From: Alentia gelatinosa
Taxonomy: Eukaryota; Annelida; Polychaeta; Phyllodocida; Polynoidae
Assembly (NCBI GenBank): GCA_950022655.1
Contig: OX465579.1
Coordinates: forward strand, 39,659,950 to 39,723,949
Direction of reading: 5' to 3'
Length of the DNA stretch: 64,000 bases
Part shown: piece by piece, positions 1 through 12,140 of the stretch
Position numbering within the stretch: the stretch's first letter is position 1
Layout of the letters: every line of letters begins with the position of its first letter
Translations under genes and position numbers: made by a program
The notes under the pieces: generated by a model
Seen by the model: the letters and a program-made list of their open reading frames with translations, nothing else
Databases searched by the model: none
Told to the model about the DNA's origin: nothing

Positions 1-2720
1 GGAGAAATAACCAGTGGAGCATGTGTAGGGCGCAGGAATCGGGGTCGCCCCATTTTCCTGTATCCTTTCCAACCACAAAGCTAAAATAAGAATGTGTGTG
101 TACTGTCTGAGAACTACAGTAATATAAGCTCCCTGTCTTTGTAGGTGAATCACTCTGTGACGCATAATAAGAAATTCCTATGTATATAATAAACTGTATC
201 ATCATCAACCTAGAGATGGAATAAGAGGGGCACAGATGAAGAATATCTGCGCACTGATTCCTATAAACACACTGACAGACACTACTAGATTTTTGTTCAG
301 GTAGGCTGGAGGTAACAGCCGTCGGCCGTTCCCCGTGGGAAAGAACGGAGCTGTCGCGCAGGTGTGCCGCCGAGACTTTCAGCATTGGTTGGTCCTGTCG
401 CACTGAGCGACGGGTGAGTGGAATAAAGAACTGGTCGCCTGCTCGTCGTCTCTCACAGACTCAGATCCCATGTGTCTGCTGAAACTGTGGCCTATGCGTC
501 TTACTACCGCTAAAAGGGCGTTGGGTGTTACCAGTAACCGTCTTCTGACAATCTTTACAATAACATTCACTGCACAGCCTGTTTGATGGTAAAATTTAAG
601 CAGGCCTGTGGCAAAAGAGGTAAGAACAGGAATATGTAGCTGATGGCCAAGGAGAGACACCAGTTAAAGAGTCACGTTCGACCATAGGTCACACAGTTAG
701 TTATGTGAACAGCCGTCGGCATGTGAGGCGGTTTACCACAGTGCCCAACTTACCAGGAGGGACGAACACACTGACTGCTGCAGGCTAATTTGCCTTTTTA
801 ACAGATCCATTTTAGTTTTAGGTGCAACACATGAATGATTTTGGAAGCAGTAGATCGATCAGAACGCAGGCTATGAAAGTATGGATATACATTTATGCAT
901 TACCAAATGAGAATGATCAGAATGTTCTCAAAGGTATCATAAATTACGTCATTTAGTGTCAACAGAAAAAATTACCTACAGTCAATAATTTTGCGAAATA
1001 AAACATCGAGTCAACCTCTAGGACCATCTCTGACAATTAACCATGTTGATTTGGGGTCTATCGTTTGTGTAAAGTCCAACATGGTTCTCTGACAGAATGT
1101 TGTTAGGGCCTACCCTACACTGGGCCGGGGTGTCGAGCTGAAGGGGTGTCGTGGCGGTGATGCGAATGGCGGATCCACAAGAGTAGTTCTATGAGTCAGA
1201 ATCGTAATTCGCGTCTTATCTCTGTCGCTATCCGCAGAGAGCTAATTCATCGGGCATCGGGACAAATGAGAGTTGGGAAAGGACGTCCCCTCCTCCTCCC
1301 TCCAGTCGTAGCCTCGCGACGGGTCTCCGTTCCGTCTGACGCCACGTCAGAGGGTGAGCCGGTTATCGTGACACCTCAGCTGCTCTGAGCACCTCATTTA
1401 GGTGTCGGGAGTTCAATTTGAGCAAGTATGAGCAGCAATGAATCAAGGAGCAATCACCTGATAGAGTTCAGCGGGTGTTGCATGGAGGTGATTCTATGAG
1501 CTGTGTCAGTCAGAGCGAAGGGCCCCAGGGTCAGGAGCAGTCAGGTCTATAATCTACTCGTGTGGGATTTTGATTGGATGGTGATGAACGCCATATTGAC
1601 TCAATTCGTAAACTTACATTTGTTAAACGCGACGTAGGACCTGGTATGAATGTAGCAAAGTAAATGTTACTCTTTCTTGTTGCAATGATGTTAATTGGGG
1701 TAGACGAAAACAAATTTGGACTGTGGACAATAATACGATTATTTACATGCAGGTTGGAAATCAAACACCTATACACAAATGTATAAGTTTGGGAAAGACC
1801 CCCCTCCCCAACAAGTGGAAGCACAGTATGGATGTATGGAATAGGACTACGATCGATCAGGTTTGCATGGTCACATGGCAATTGTGAATCCCTTTGTCCT
1901 TATCTAGAAGGATCTCGGCCTTCGATTATCCATCCTCATCCATCCTCTGAGACATCTTCGGAAATATCTTTTAAAGGATGGACCTGAAGACCACTCAGCT
2001 ATAGTATCAATGTGTTTGACATTAACGGGGTTTTACATTAAACCCCCTAGTGATACTATCCTCATTTAGTTCAACAGCTGCATCTTACATTAGGCATTCT
2101 TCTGTGAAACATATTTCTGTTATACACTTTGAAAAGAATAATGGAACTCCCCTTTTTATCCGTCACATGAGTTTGTTGTACCTTTGTGAATTTACAATTC
2201 TGTCGCGGCACTGCGCCCTCCTTATCCATCCAGAAATGGGGTGACGAAGAGTGGGTATTGTTCTTTTAGAGGTCTCAAGGTACTGGGTGGTCAGTTATAG
2301 GTCCTCAAATGTGTTTGGTCACACTTTGGTGGGAATTTGATCAATTTAACGCGCACCTTGGGTCTTGGGAAGCAGCCCTTATTAACAGCGTCTTGTCATA
2401 ATTGAGTGGCGCGATGAGTTCTAGGCACGTGAGTCCCTCTAAATAAGCAGATCCTAGTGAGTCACGCATCATGGGGGCTATCACTGCTCATCAGGAGCAG
2501 GGGGTAACTGGGGCCGGGGGGGGGGGGGGGGGTCGGGGTGGGGGGTCGGGGGGTGGTACGGTAAAGGGGGTGGAGGAGAGAAGGTGGGGTTGAGCTACTC
2601 TGTATAGGGAAGGGAAGTCAATATGGGACACCGAGGCAACTCATCAGGTGTGTGTGACTTTCAATTACAAAATACACAGGGACCGTACAATCTCCCCCAG
2701 TAGAGGTTAGGTTTAGGTTC
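1..2720. other. Non-coding DNA, probably a ROR intron
   Basis: No coding exon is recognisable on either strand. This stretch lies 3' of the second Ig exon of the minus-strand ROR-like gene, so it is probably part of the following intron. The frizzled-type cysteine-rich domain expected next in ROR proteins was looked for in minus-strand frames and not seen. The open frames at 379-660 and 1531-1881 on the minus strand lack a domain pattern and splice context. A G-rich tract is listed separately. Confidence 0.6.
2511..2576 (+). repeat. G-rich tract with a 17-G run
   Basis: A run of 17 G at 2516-2532 is followed by further runs of 4 to 6 G separated by short TC, T or TGG linkers. The plus strand could form a G-quadruplex. 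The homopolymer length is prone to assembly and sequencing error. Confidence 0.9.
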
Positions 2721-2986
2721 GTCACTTTACATTTCTACATACAGTTGATGTCCGTGTTCTGGTCGACCGGAATCATATGCAGGATAACGTCTCACCATTA
2801 AGTGCTGAACAGATTCACTGTATTTGTCTGCATTGAATGATACTGTAGAAGAGGGTGTAAATGTGACAGTAGTGGCTTCCACATGGCTTCCTGCTCCAAC
2901 TTTGCACCTACTATTCATTGGTATATGTATTTCGTAATTTCCAAATTTTTCATCCTGAATTGGAATTCCAAATATGTTGCTCCTGA
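2721..2986 (-). CDS. Unidentified 88-codon open frame, possible exon or element fragment
   Basis: A minus-strand frame stays open for 88 codons from just after a TAA near 2987 to a TAA near 2721. Its composition looks protein-like: FGNYEIHIPM, then VEATTVTFTP with alternating hydrophobic residues as in beta strands, then a charged C-terminal end (GRPEHGHQLYVEM). A possible acceptor (ctttcag) lies near the 5' end. It would give an incoming phase of 2, which does not fit the phase-1 donor of the ROR exon at 3164, so this is not simply the next ROR exon. It could be the terminal exon of another transcript, a remnant of a mobile or parvovirus-like capsid sequence, or a chance frame. The capsid idea rests only on a vague beta-strand pattern. 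I do not recognise the family. Confidence 0.25.
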
Positions 2987-3163
2987 AAGTTACTTATCTC
3001 AAACACAGATAATGTTGTTGTGCTGTTATATTGACTGACCCGTATGCCACACGGACCACAGAGGGATAAGTAGGATGTATTTAGTAGTCTCTACTTTGTA
3101 GCTGGATGTAGTGGACAATATGGAAGTGGAGACTCTATACAGAGAGTAGGGATTAGAACTGAC

Positions 3164-3270
3164 CTGGATTGACGTAGAGGATGCCTGTCGTCCGCTGACG
3201 TCCAAAGCGGTTGTGGCCCTCACACGTGTAATACCCTGTGTCATGTGAGGACAGGTCCACGATCCGCAGT
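3164..3270 (-). CDS. ROR: ROR-like receptor tyrosine kinase, exon for C-terminal half of Ig domain
   Basis: A 107-nt internal exon read on the minus strand. It is bounded by an acceptor tttgtttcag (above 3270) and a donor gtcagt (below 3164). It starts with one base that completes the AG left by the exon at 11960-12140, giving Arg, then encodes 35 residues and ends in phase 1. The residues include LRIVDLSSHDTGYYTC, the D-x-G-x-Y-x-C signature of Ig strand F whose Cys pairs with the Cys in the upstream exon, followed by a strand-G segment ending ILYVNP. The junction reads G-S-R-L-R-I, as in the ROR1/ROR2 Ig domain. ROR proteins are single-pass receptors for Wnt5-type signals, with order Ig, frizzled-type CRD, kringle, membrane segment, kinase. 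The CRD exon is not found to the left and is presumably beyond position 1. Assignment to ROR rather than another Ig-bearing receptor is by remembered similarity, without a search. Confidence 0.82.
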
Positions 3271-6020
3271 CTGAAACAAAAGAGTAATATTATTATGCTG
3301 AACGTAGGCCTACCCATCTCAATATGGGGTGGGGACGATCTTCACCATAAAAAACCTCAGCTTTAGTTTCTGTTATCAGCAGTGTCATAATGCAAAGTTA
3401 ACCCAATATATACGCGAACGTCAAATTGAACTCAAGAAGAGTAACCTTTGTATTAATACAATTCAGGTACTGATTGTCTTGCTAGTCGTGGGTTTGCTGC
3501 GATATCCAATCTCTATATGTGCTTAGGTGACAGGATGGTGAAGTAGTAATTATGTGATTACGACATAACTATTTGGTAGATAATGAAAAGGACCGCTTAT
3601 AATTGAAGGTAGGCTCAACATATGGCGTCAGAGTACGTCCATCTGACTTAAAACGCCCATGTTCAATAAGCGTTGCTAATCATCTTCAAAGTCACCAACA
3701 GATGACAATAACAAATCAGATTACTGTCGGTTCAGCTGTCATCACGCACGACAGACAGGTACCGTTATGCTGGTCCGGCTGCCAACTTTCATCACACAAA
3801 TACGTATACCCCTAAAGCCTTATGAGGTGTGACCAAGCTAATAGGATTTTTCCATTTCTATAACACATGACAACCGCATACAACTATAGATAGATGGTAA
3901 GCCGGTAAGAAACATAGGCGATTGGTCGGGGCGTCGACCGCTGCCTTTTAAATCCTTCATCGGGATGCGGCTCATAAGACTATTTTGGGCAGACAGATGG
4001 CGTCGGTGACTGGTGTAGTCGCCGGGGTACCAGACTGCACCAGGCCCGGCTCCCGTGGCGTTCATCGGCTCCACGTCTGGTACCCCGTCTCCGCCGTCAG
4101 CCACCACCAGCCCTTTAATCTCTCATCTAAAATGGATTATGCGAATTATCTCCAACTAACCACAGCCTACATAATGGTGACAAGCCGGCTTCCCTCCTTT
4201 CCTCTCTCCCTGCCCCATGCACTCCTAGCCCCCCTCCCCTGCGCCCTCGCCGCTCGGCGTCCAGTTATCCGCCCCAGCCGCGGCCACCGCCATTAATTCA
4301 ATTCATTTGCTGATATCCGGAATGGGGGATGCTGGGAACGACGACGGGCGGTGTCTCGCACCTTATCGCCGCCGCGGGGTTTTATTGGCTAGAGGCGCGA
4401 TGCCGTCGTTGAGGCGGCGTCGGGCGACGTGAGGCGACGTGCAATCGTTGATCTTAGCACGGCCATCATTGCTCATCATGGCGCCGCGCTTGCAGGCCAG
4501 TACTGGGGGTGGAGTGGGGGTGGGGGTGGCAGGGTGAGGGCACATGCTCACTTACTGACGCCGCGGGGGTGAGCCATGAGGAGAAATGAAACGCGGCACG
4601 TCTACCAACGTATCCCACCGACTAACAGTCCAATCCGACGCACACAACCAACCCCTCCCATCTCCCTCCACTCATCCCCAGGCCTGCACAACTCCATGTT
4701 ACAAATAGACTAGTGGCAAGCTAGCTAGAATGTCCATAGACGCTTGTAACGATGTTAATATACGGTGTCAGTAGGACATATGTGTACATGTACATACATG
4801 TTCCACACCTACTCATTGCGACAGAAGCACGTATCTACATCATCCTACACATTGATTGATGTAGCACATAGATAAACGAACTGAAAGCATGGAATTTCAA
4901 TATCAGCACTTAAAAACGCATTATTTTGATTTTCATCTTCGCAACTTATCACGGCCGAGCAGCTCGTAATTTGTAGTTACAAGATGAATGTAAATACAAG
5001 GGGGGTGTTTGGTCACCATGGTGGGAGCAAAGCGTGGCCATGTATAAATAAGACCAATACCTGTCTTGGCAGATAAGGGGTGATGAAACCAGACAAGGCG
5101 TCACAGGTTGGCAGCAAAGGTAGCTCCAGGGATTGTCGGCAAGCACCCAACAGGTAATCCATCACGAGGACCACCTGGGATCCAAAACCTGGTTTAGGGT
5201 TAGTGTACGAGTAACTGACCCTATGTGTAAAGCCTTCGACAGGCGTCGAAGACACCGATCAAAAGCACTTGGTACCCTACCATTTTGTCGGATCTACCTC
5301 AATAACCAAGCTTGCCTTACTTCGGTCCGGTCTGTACGCGAAATTTACTATAGCAAATCATAATGGACCTCCGCAATGGGTGGTGGTGGTTTTTCTCCTG
5401 TGCAATCTGCACGTATTATATACATTGTATACCGAACTGAAGGGGGAATGACAATCGTTTAAAAACCCTGCCCTGCCGCGTAGCAATATACGTCTATACG
5501 ATTATATGCAGGCACACATCTCTGGGAAGAAATCTTGCTACTGTAATGAGCAGTGGCACCAGATTGCTGGTATCAGGGTTGCGGAGCCATGTGTGACGGG
5601 AGATAACTGCAGTCGTCAACATCAGTCAGACACAGCGGGCACTACTCTGGAGCCAAGGACAACATCTTAGAGAGGAGGTGGGGGATGGTACAGTCATGCT
5701 TTGTCACGCACGAATTTCACGGATTGACCGTCAGAGGGGCTCGACTCAAGCCTAAACTGATGTCGTAGCGTCCGGCTGTAACATAATTACACCAGTCATT
5801 TACGGATGTCCTCCATGCCGTTGGCCCCCCTACAGATGTTGCTATGAAGTTTTAGCCATGCACTTCAGCATATCCTTGTATGACCTATATGTTCCCTGAT
5901 TCCACTATATTACAATTAACACTAATCCTTTTAGTGATACTGACAAGCATACCACAGGCAGATACATTAGCGGCATAACCAAAATTGAACCGAGGACGCT
6001 TGATTTCAACTTTCTAAAAT

Positions 6021-6058
6021 CTGCATATAGACTATGCTCTGCATATATAGACTATGCT
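6021..6058 (+). repeat. Two-copy tandem duplication, about 19 bp unit
   Basis: The unit ctgcatatagactatgct is followed directly by a second copy that carries two extra bases (ta). It lies within the ROR intron and no function is apparent. Confidence 0.8.
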
Positions 6059-9000
6059 TGTGACAGTGCGAGTGAGTGCGGTGGTTCTATTCCCTACATT
6101 TACTTATTATCAATTAAGTAGGGGTAACTGAGCCTATTGCTGTTTCAGTTAGAGGTGTAACCTTCAAAGGCCCCCATTAAGCGGAAAGTGTTATTCCGGT
6201 GGAGGTCACGTGCAGGTCAGGGGAACAACACTTCCGGTTTTCTTGATACTGAAGCGTGGCCGGGTGTCAGTAGACTGAGTAGTAGCCTCTGCCCAGGCCG
6301 GCGCCGGTCTACCTGAGATGATAAAAGTAGCCAGGTGGAGAACCAATCCCCCCCCCCTCCCACCTCCTAACCATCCGTACCACTCCAGTCTCGCCAACCT
6401 GACCTCTCCCCAGATGGACAGTGACAATGACAGAGGCGAAGCTGACACCAGACGGACGTGGACACATAATGCCCCTAACTCATCCTGTTGTAGCCAAGGA
6501 CCACCGCCGCTCCCTTTGGGGTGAAACTGTACCCTCCTCTAGGGCCTAAACGGAGGGAGTGGGTTGGATCCACTCGATAAAACCTATTACCTACTGTCAG
6601 CACCCCATTACCGCCAAGCCTCGTATCTGCCAGCAGCCTTTGTTCCAAATTCCCTTATTTCTTCGGATGGAATAGGATGTCTGATTGTACCCATTGTCTA
6701 ATTATTACAATTATCATGTACATGCCGAGTTCTATTTTTCCTCGGTTTTAGCATCATCTTACACAGGGTTCAGCTGTTTCTTTCCATTGGGTTTCTAAAC
6801 GTGACCTGTGATGGGTCAATAAATACATGATAGAGGGAGCTGTGCTTGTTTCTCTAGACAGTCATCTGTCGCAACCCTATGACAGAAATCAATATTTGTT
6901 TATCATCTCTGTAAATGATTGCACTGCTCCGTGAGATTCTGCATGTAGCACGCAGAAGTGAAAAGTAGTTTATCTGAGCTTCACTGACCTTGTCTATATA
7001 TGTTCCTAGATGGTAAACGAAGCGGTGAAGCACATTGATACAATACAGGGTCAGGGTTGTTAACATCCGTAGAGCTTTATGCATACATGTTGTAAGTATA
7101 GAACGCATGTCTCAAAGGCTGGGTTTGCAAAGAGAGCACACTTTAATATCTAAACGCTAAAGAAAAAAATTTCAATTCAAGCACTTTTTGCTTTTCTTGA
7201 AAACTACTTCTGCAAATCTACATTCACTTCACAACTGGACTAAATGAAATACGGTAGGTCAGGTTTTCTCTACAAACCTTTGTGATATACTGTAATATTA
7301 TATTTGCATCTATGTAGGCCTAAACCCGCTTATTCAATTGTCGTTTTTGTATTGTTATTGCTGATATTACCTAGTATACGCGATCGAGTTACACGAAGCA
7401 CCACGTTGTATGCTCACTACTCCGACAAAACGCCAACATGTAGGTCTTTGTATTTGGGTATTTTTACAAGCTGCCGTGTGCCTGTAAGCTATAACCGGCG
7501 CTCCCTATCCGTAGAATGACTTTTTATGTAGTAGATAGTGGCGAGGGCGGCAGGGGGTAAAGGAGGCCGGCCTACAGCACGAGCAGTCCACCACTGCTCC
7601 GGGCTTCCCATCATGCTTCACTTTCCGACCACCGTCCCCCAGGCGACACCTGCAGGCGTTGGGTCGAACCAGGTGCGCCGGACGCACGAGCTTCTGAAAA
7701 CCGCTGACAGAGGGCCATTAGCTGATGAGGTCACGTGGTCAGGCCCGGGCGAGATCTCGTGAGAATGCTTTATGAGAGGACACTGGTTCCCCGGCGGGCA
7801 CTGTGCTATGGTAGCGTGAGACTCGCGGGACCAGTGAAGGTGTGGATGAATAAGGCATGACGCAATGATGAGCAGGCCACGTTTGACCTTTCCGGGATGC
7901 AGCTGACCTTGAGGTAACCTTGAGGTGACCACATTAGTCGGCTCACCTGTATACGTGGCTGCTTTCATCTAGCAGAGATTTTTCTCTTTGTCGGCAGTGT
8001 GTCAGAGGTGAGAGGTATGGTCTCATAGTTTGATGACATTAATTTACCGCCAGCCAAGGTATGCGAGGTCTACACTCAATGATTTCAGATTATGTATGTA
8101 AATGCATTCTAATATAACAATAAACATGATAAGTTCAACGGATGTAATGAATGCAAATACTCATTTACCGTTTCATATTGGGTGTCCACTCGGTTTACCA
8201 TAGATACGTGCACCTTGACTCCTTTGGCGAATGATTCAGATTGTACAATCAGGGAAGTTTTATTAGCAAGGCAAATATTCCAGATCGTAATTGTTTATCC
8301 CAAACGATTACTCTAGTCTCTTTGGTTGGAATGAGTAGCATTCTTAGAATATTTCTCTTGACCTACATGATAATATAATGCATTGGTTTTCAGGACGACA
8401 GGTTACCTGCCCAGTGGGTCACAAAGATTCCCCAAATGTGAGTGTGTCGGCAGGAAAAGGTGATGTTCATGGACGGATACAAACAGGGAATTCAAGAGGG
8501 TCGGTACTCCCAACGCTTCACATGCCCTTCGACTGATTCCCGATTTCTTGTCTTCCGTTTTCACTACAGACTTTAACCTATGGTCATGGAACCCATCCCT
8601 CCATTCTTCTTTCATAATCATGGATCATCCCCAGGGTTGTTGTGATAATCCACCTTATTGCCCGTCGAAGCCAGCCTTTATGCTGGTGAGCATCGGCCCT
8701 CCAGTGTGTGTCCACCACCACCTCAACCTCTTTCACGAGGTCTGACTCGGCGGACTCATCACACCCACTGGTGGCTGGGCGGACCTCCAAGGGGCGGCCG
8801 CTGGCGACCCCCTCTGCTTATCATCGGTTTGACAGACGTGGTAACTATCGCTCATCCGTGACCCAGGGGCGACAAGACGGGGGCCCAGTCCCTGAGGACG
8901 TAGGACGACCACCGCACGTCTTCCCACCCCCACCCCTTCCCCTCCTTATCCACAACCACCCCTCCCACGTTCAGACATGCAGCGTTAATCTCTGAGGCCC

Positions 9001-11161
9001 ACGACTAAAACTTAGAGTAAATTCATGAGTAATGTAGCAATACTTATAGATCTTACATTCGTATTTCTGCCTGTCTAGGATCAACAGTAATTACATTGTC
9101 TTGTTCACGGAAGGCTTAATGCCTATTACTGCCGACATACATCAACCATTTGTCACTGACCCAAGGTGTTCCGATGATTTGAACAGAGAAGTGGACAGTT
9201 TTCAGAACAAGTTGTCTGTCGCTGGAAGATTCAAGATAGCGTCACCTTGGAGGTGGACTGAGACGTGGAGAGGGAAGACTAATTAAAATCATTCGGCTCA
9301 AACACTGTCTGAAAGCATCACCAACAAGGACCTACCACAACTTAATGACAGAATTAAAATAGGAATGATGGGCAGCAGTTGATGTGACACATCCAGTATC
9401 AAGGCTGCTGCCGGGAAGTTCGGCCATTATCGATAGGCCAGTAATGGACGATCGCTGTTGGGTCTATATATGGTGTGTTCAGCAACCAAAATGAAGAACA
9501 TTAGGCTATTTAATGTAAATCAATCAAATATATGTTAATTGGTGTTGTTGATGTCTCATATAGCTTATATACCATCAGTGAAAGGTCGGCCTACAGATTC
9601 ACTGACTTTCAAGAAGTGGCCCCTTTCGTGCCCTTTAGGATACCCAGTGCTGAAGATGAAGCCTGGCCTCCTTCTTAAAACAGCCAAGGAGGTCAGTCCG
9701 TATAGGGGCCGGACATCAATAGAGCGATCGAGGGCACGGCTCTATAACTAGCACGAGAGACCCTCTGCCGTAAGTGGCAGTGAAGGACTGATTCTCTTAC
9801 AGCAAGAGGCTTGGAGTACAGGGTGATGGGGTCAGGCTGTGTGGGGAGTCCCGACAATCCCAAACAACCCTTCTTGGTCCAAAGGGAGGCCTGGGGGACG
9901 AGAGGAGATGGGCGCTGGGTTCTCGTGGGTGGGCAGCGATGCTGAATAGTACATTAATCTTCACTGACGTCCCAGCAGTGCCCAGCATCCACCTGATCCC
10001 ACACAAACACCCAGCACCAGCAGCATCTTAGGAAAATAAACACTGACAGGAACCGCCACTCCCCCTTCTCTACCCGTTGTCATTTCAAGCAGGCGACTGG
10101 GGCTATGTTGACGGGAGCGACCTTAGCAATCCCAAGAAATTTGGACCCGCTGTTATTTACTGCTATGGTGCCTTCCCCTCACAAGCTTCTGTTGTTTGTC
10201 TTGCATTAAATAGTAAATGGCGAGTGACAACTGATAAGTGATTAGCATTTATTCGATTCACATAAAACTGAGTTATTATTTTATACAGTACCGTGCACTC
10301 ACCAATGATCAAAGTATGCTAGGTTTGATCACTGGCTTTCAATTCGCCATGTTCGGACATAGGAAGGACATTTGAATGTGTATCTTGAATCTACATTGAA
10401 CACCTGTTTTTTCAAACTGTTGTCGTATGTACAAAGACAGATGGGCCTTGATTATGGTATAAGGTCCAGGGAGGCTCTTCAGTTACCATAAAACCCTTCC
10501 CAGCACCTCCCACCCCAAGACTACTGCCGGGAGAGGAGCAAGGACGATTTATATACGACCATAGAGGATCTTCCTTCATGTTTGTGGATAGGTGAGGGGG
10601 GAAGCCGTGGAAGTTACATGGAAGGGTAGAGGAGGTAGTCTTCAGAGTCAGGGATTAGAACGATCACATGCGCCTTGTCCACAGTGCCTGAATTAATCTA
10701 ATTGGTTCTACTCAGTCAGGGGCTGTCGGTGATTTTCGGATAGCATAGACTTCAAACATCGAGAAAGTCAACGTCCAAAGATGTAGAGAGTTCATACCTT
10801 CCATGCCTGACGTCAAATCTGGAGTTGGTGATATCACAGGTAACACCCGCACTTTTCTTAAGATGTTTATCCAGGTTGTTTCTGATCGATACTTTGAAGA
10901 ACAATCATTGAGGCCTTTGCGGTCTACGAGTTTCAAGGTATCATCAGAAGTCCATGCTTCAGTGGACCGAGTACAAACAGTTTATGCCAGCTAATCTTGG
11001 TGTATGCTCAACGTTCAACCCAAGCTATATTTCAGAGCCCTAATATCGTTCTCATTATAGATCATAGAAAAACAAAGACATTCCTAATTAAGCCTAACGA
11101 GGCCACTTTGGCCGTTTTAGGTTCCCGGGCTGACGCTGCGACGCCTCCGGCAGAGGCATCA

Positions 11162-11272
11162 TAAACAAATCAAAAACACCCAGACCCCCACACTGCCATG
11201 GGTACAGGCGGACCCTTTGATGTTTGCCGCTAATTACAGCCATTAATTTGGCCTATTCCAGTAGGGTAATTA
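11162..11272. promoter_or_regulatory. Candidate intronic enhancer: Fox, TCF and homeodomain sites
   Basis: Within 111 bp there is a forkhead-like TAAACAAA (11162-11169), a TCF/LEF-like CCTTTGATG (11214-11222), and three homeodomain cores: TAATTA at 11231-11236, ATTAAT at 11242-11247 and TAATTA at 11267-11272. The block is just over 0.7 kb from the first Ig exon of a Wnt-receptor gene. The sites are read directly from sequence; enhancer activity is inference only, and such short words occur by chance. Confidence 0.3.
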
Positions 11273-11959
11273 GGATGTACATATGAGGTATGCGACTGCG
11301 TCGCGCTTTGGAATCCCATTATGTACTGGAACATGGACTGTTTTTATTCCATGTGCATGTTCTATCCAAGTGTCAAATACACGTTGATTTGTTTGCCGGA
11401 GTTGTGCTTGAATAATGATAACGAACACTACAAATTAGAGTCAATTTAAATTTAATCAATATTGACCATATTGGGTAAATTTCCCAATGATATCTCCCTA
11501 CATGGCATGTCTTTTTCAAGTGCCAACAGATACAAACATCTGTGATATATAAAAACTAGATGTGTTTGCACAATAATAATGGATTTCTTTATAACCTTAA
11601 TGAACAAAGCTATAACACCAATAGATATGGGCGTCACCTACCCCAGTACCTACTCAAAGCTGAGCCTGAACGCTAGTGCTTTGTTGTCTCAAATTAAAGA
11701 ACAACACAGTAATTCATATACATTTAGATGAAACCAGTTCCAGGATCGTACAAGTAGACCCTTTTCTGTACGCCATAGAGACCGAGGGACAATGCGGGTC
11801 AATTTCATTCAACACTTATGGACGACCCTATGGACGGCCAATACTGTCTTCGCCATCAGACTTAAATATTATTAGACGATAACCCTTGTACGAGGTACAG
11901 AAAAGGTTCTTCATGTACGATTCTGGATTATGAAACTTCCCCCAGATGTTATTGCTTAC

Positions 11960-12140
11960 CTGGACCCCCAGTGAGTAGTCTTGACGCTGTATCGTCGTGA
12001 ATTGCTCTCGTCGATAGCTGCGTCGTTCTTGTACCAGATGTAATCAGGAATAGGGTTCCCAGTTATTTCGCATTTCAGTCTGACCATCTCCCTTGTGTAC
12101 TTTGTGACGTTCTTCATGTGTTGGTCTAGAGACACGTGTC
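11960..12140 (-). CDS. ROR: ROR-like receptor tyrosine kinase, exon for N-terminal half of Ig domain
   Basis: A 181-nt internal exon on the minus strand with acceptor ttattgtag (above 12140) and donor AG|gtaagc (below 11960). It begins with two bases completing a codon from an upstream exon, encodes 59 residues and ends with AG in phase 2, which the exon at 3164-3270 completes. Numbering from the first full codon, the strand-B Cys is residue 23 (VRLKC), the core Trp is residue 35 in DYIWYKNDA, and the exon ends TTHWGSR. There is an N-x-T glycosylation site at residues 10-12. The pattern LD..M.N.T, then C..(S/T)GNP.P, then W.KNDA, then GSR matches the I-set Ig domain of ROR1/ROR2. The exon has no initiator Met and no signal peptide, so at least one more 5' exon must lie at higher coordinates. 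An open frame continuing upstream of the acceptor (to an ATG at 12249) is intronic by this reading. Confidence 0.87.

Larger units (their letters stand above)
3271..11959 (-). other. ROR intron between the two Ig exons (8.7 kb)
   Basis: The intron is defined by donor gtaagc (below 11960) and acceptor ttgtttcag (above 3270), joining phase 2 to phase 2. Introns that split an Ig domain are common. It contains a GC-rich block at about 3960-4620 with short GCGACGTG repeats, a GC-rich block at 7540-7970 with an 11-bp CCTTGAGGTAA-type duplication near 7905-7927, a small tandem duplication at 6021-6058, and a cluster of putative transcription factor sites at 11162-11272. No convincing exon of another gene was found inside it. 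Confidence 0.75.

Noticed and set aside
7304..7519. Plus-strand frame with a hydrophobic N-terminus resembling a signal peptide
   Set aside because: Lies inside the ROR intron on the opposite strand, no following domain or good donor; chance hydrophobic stretch.
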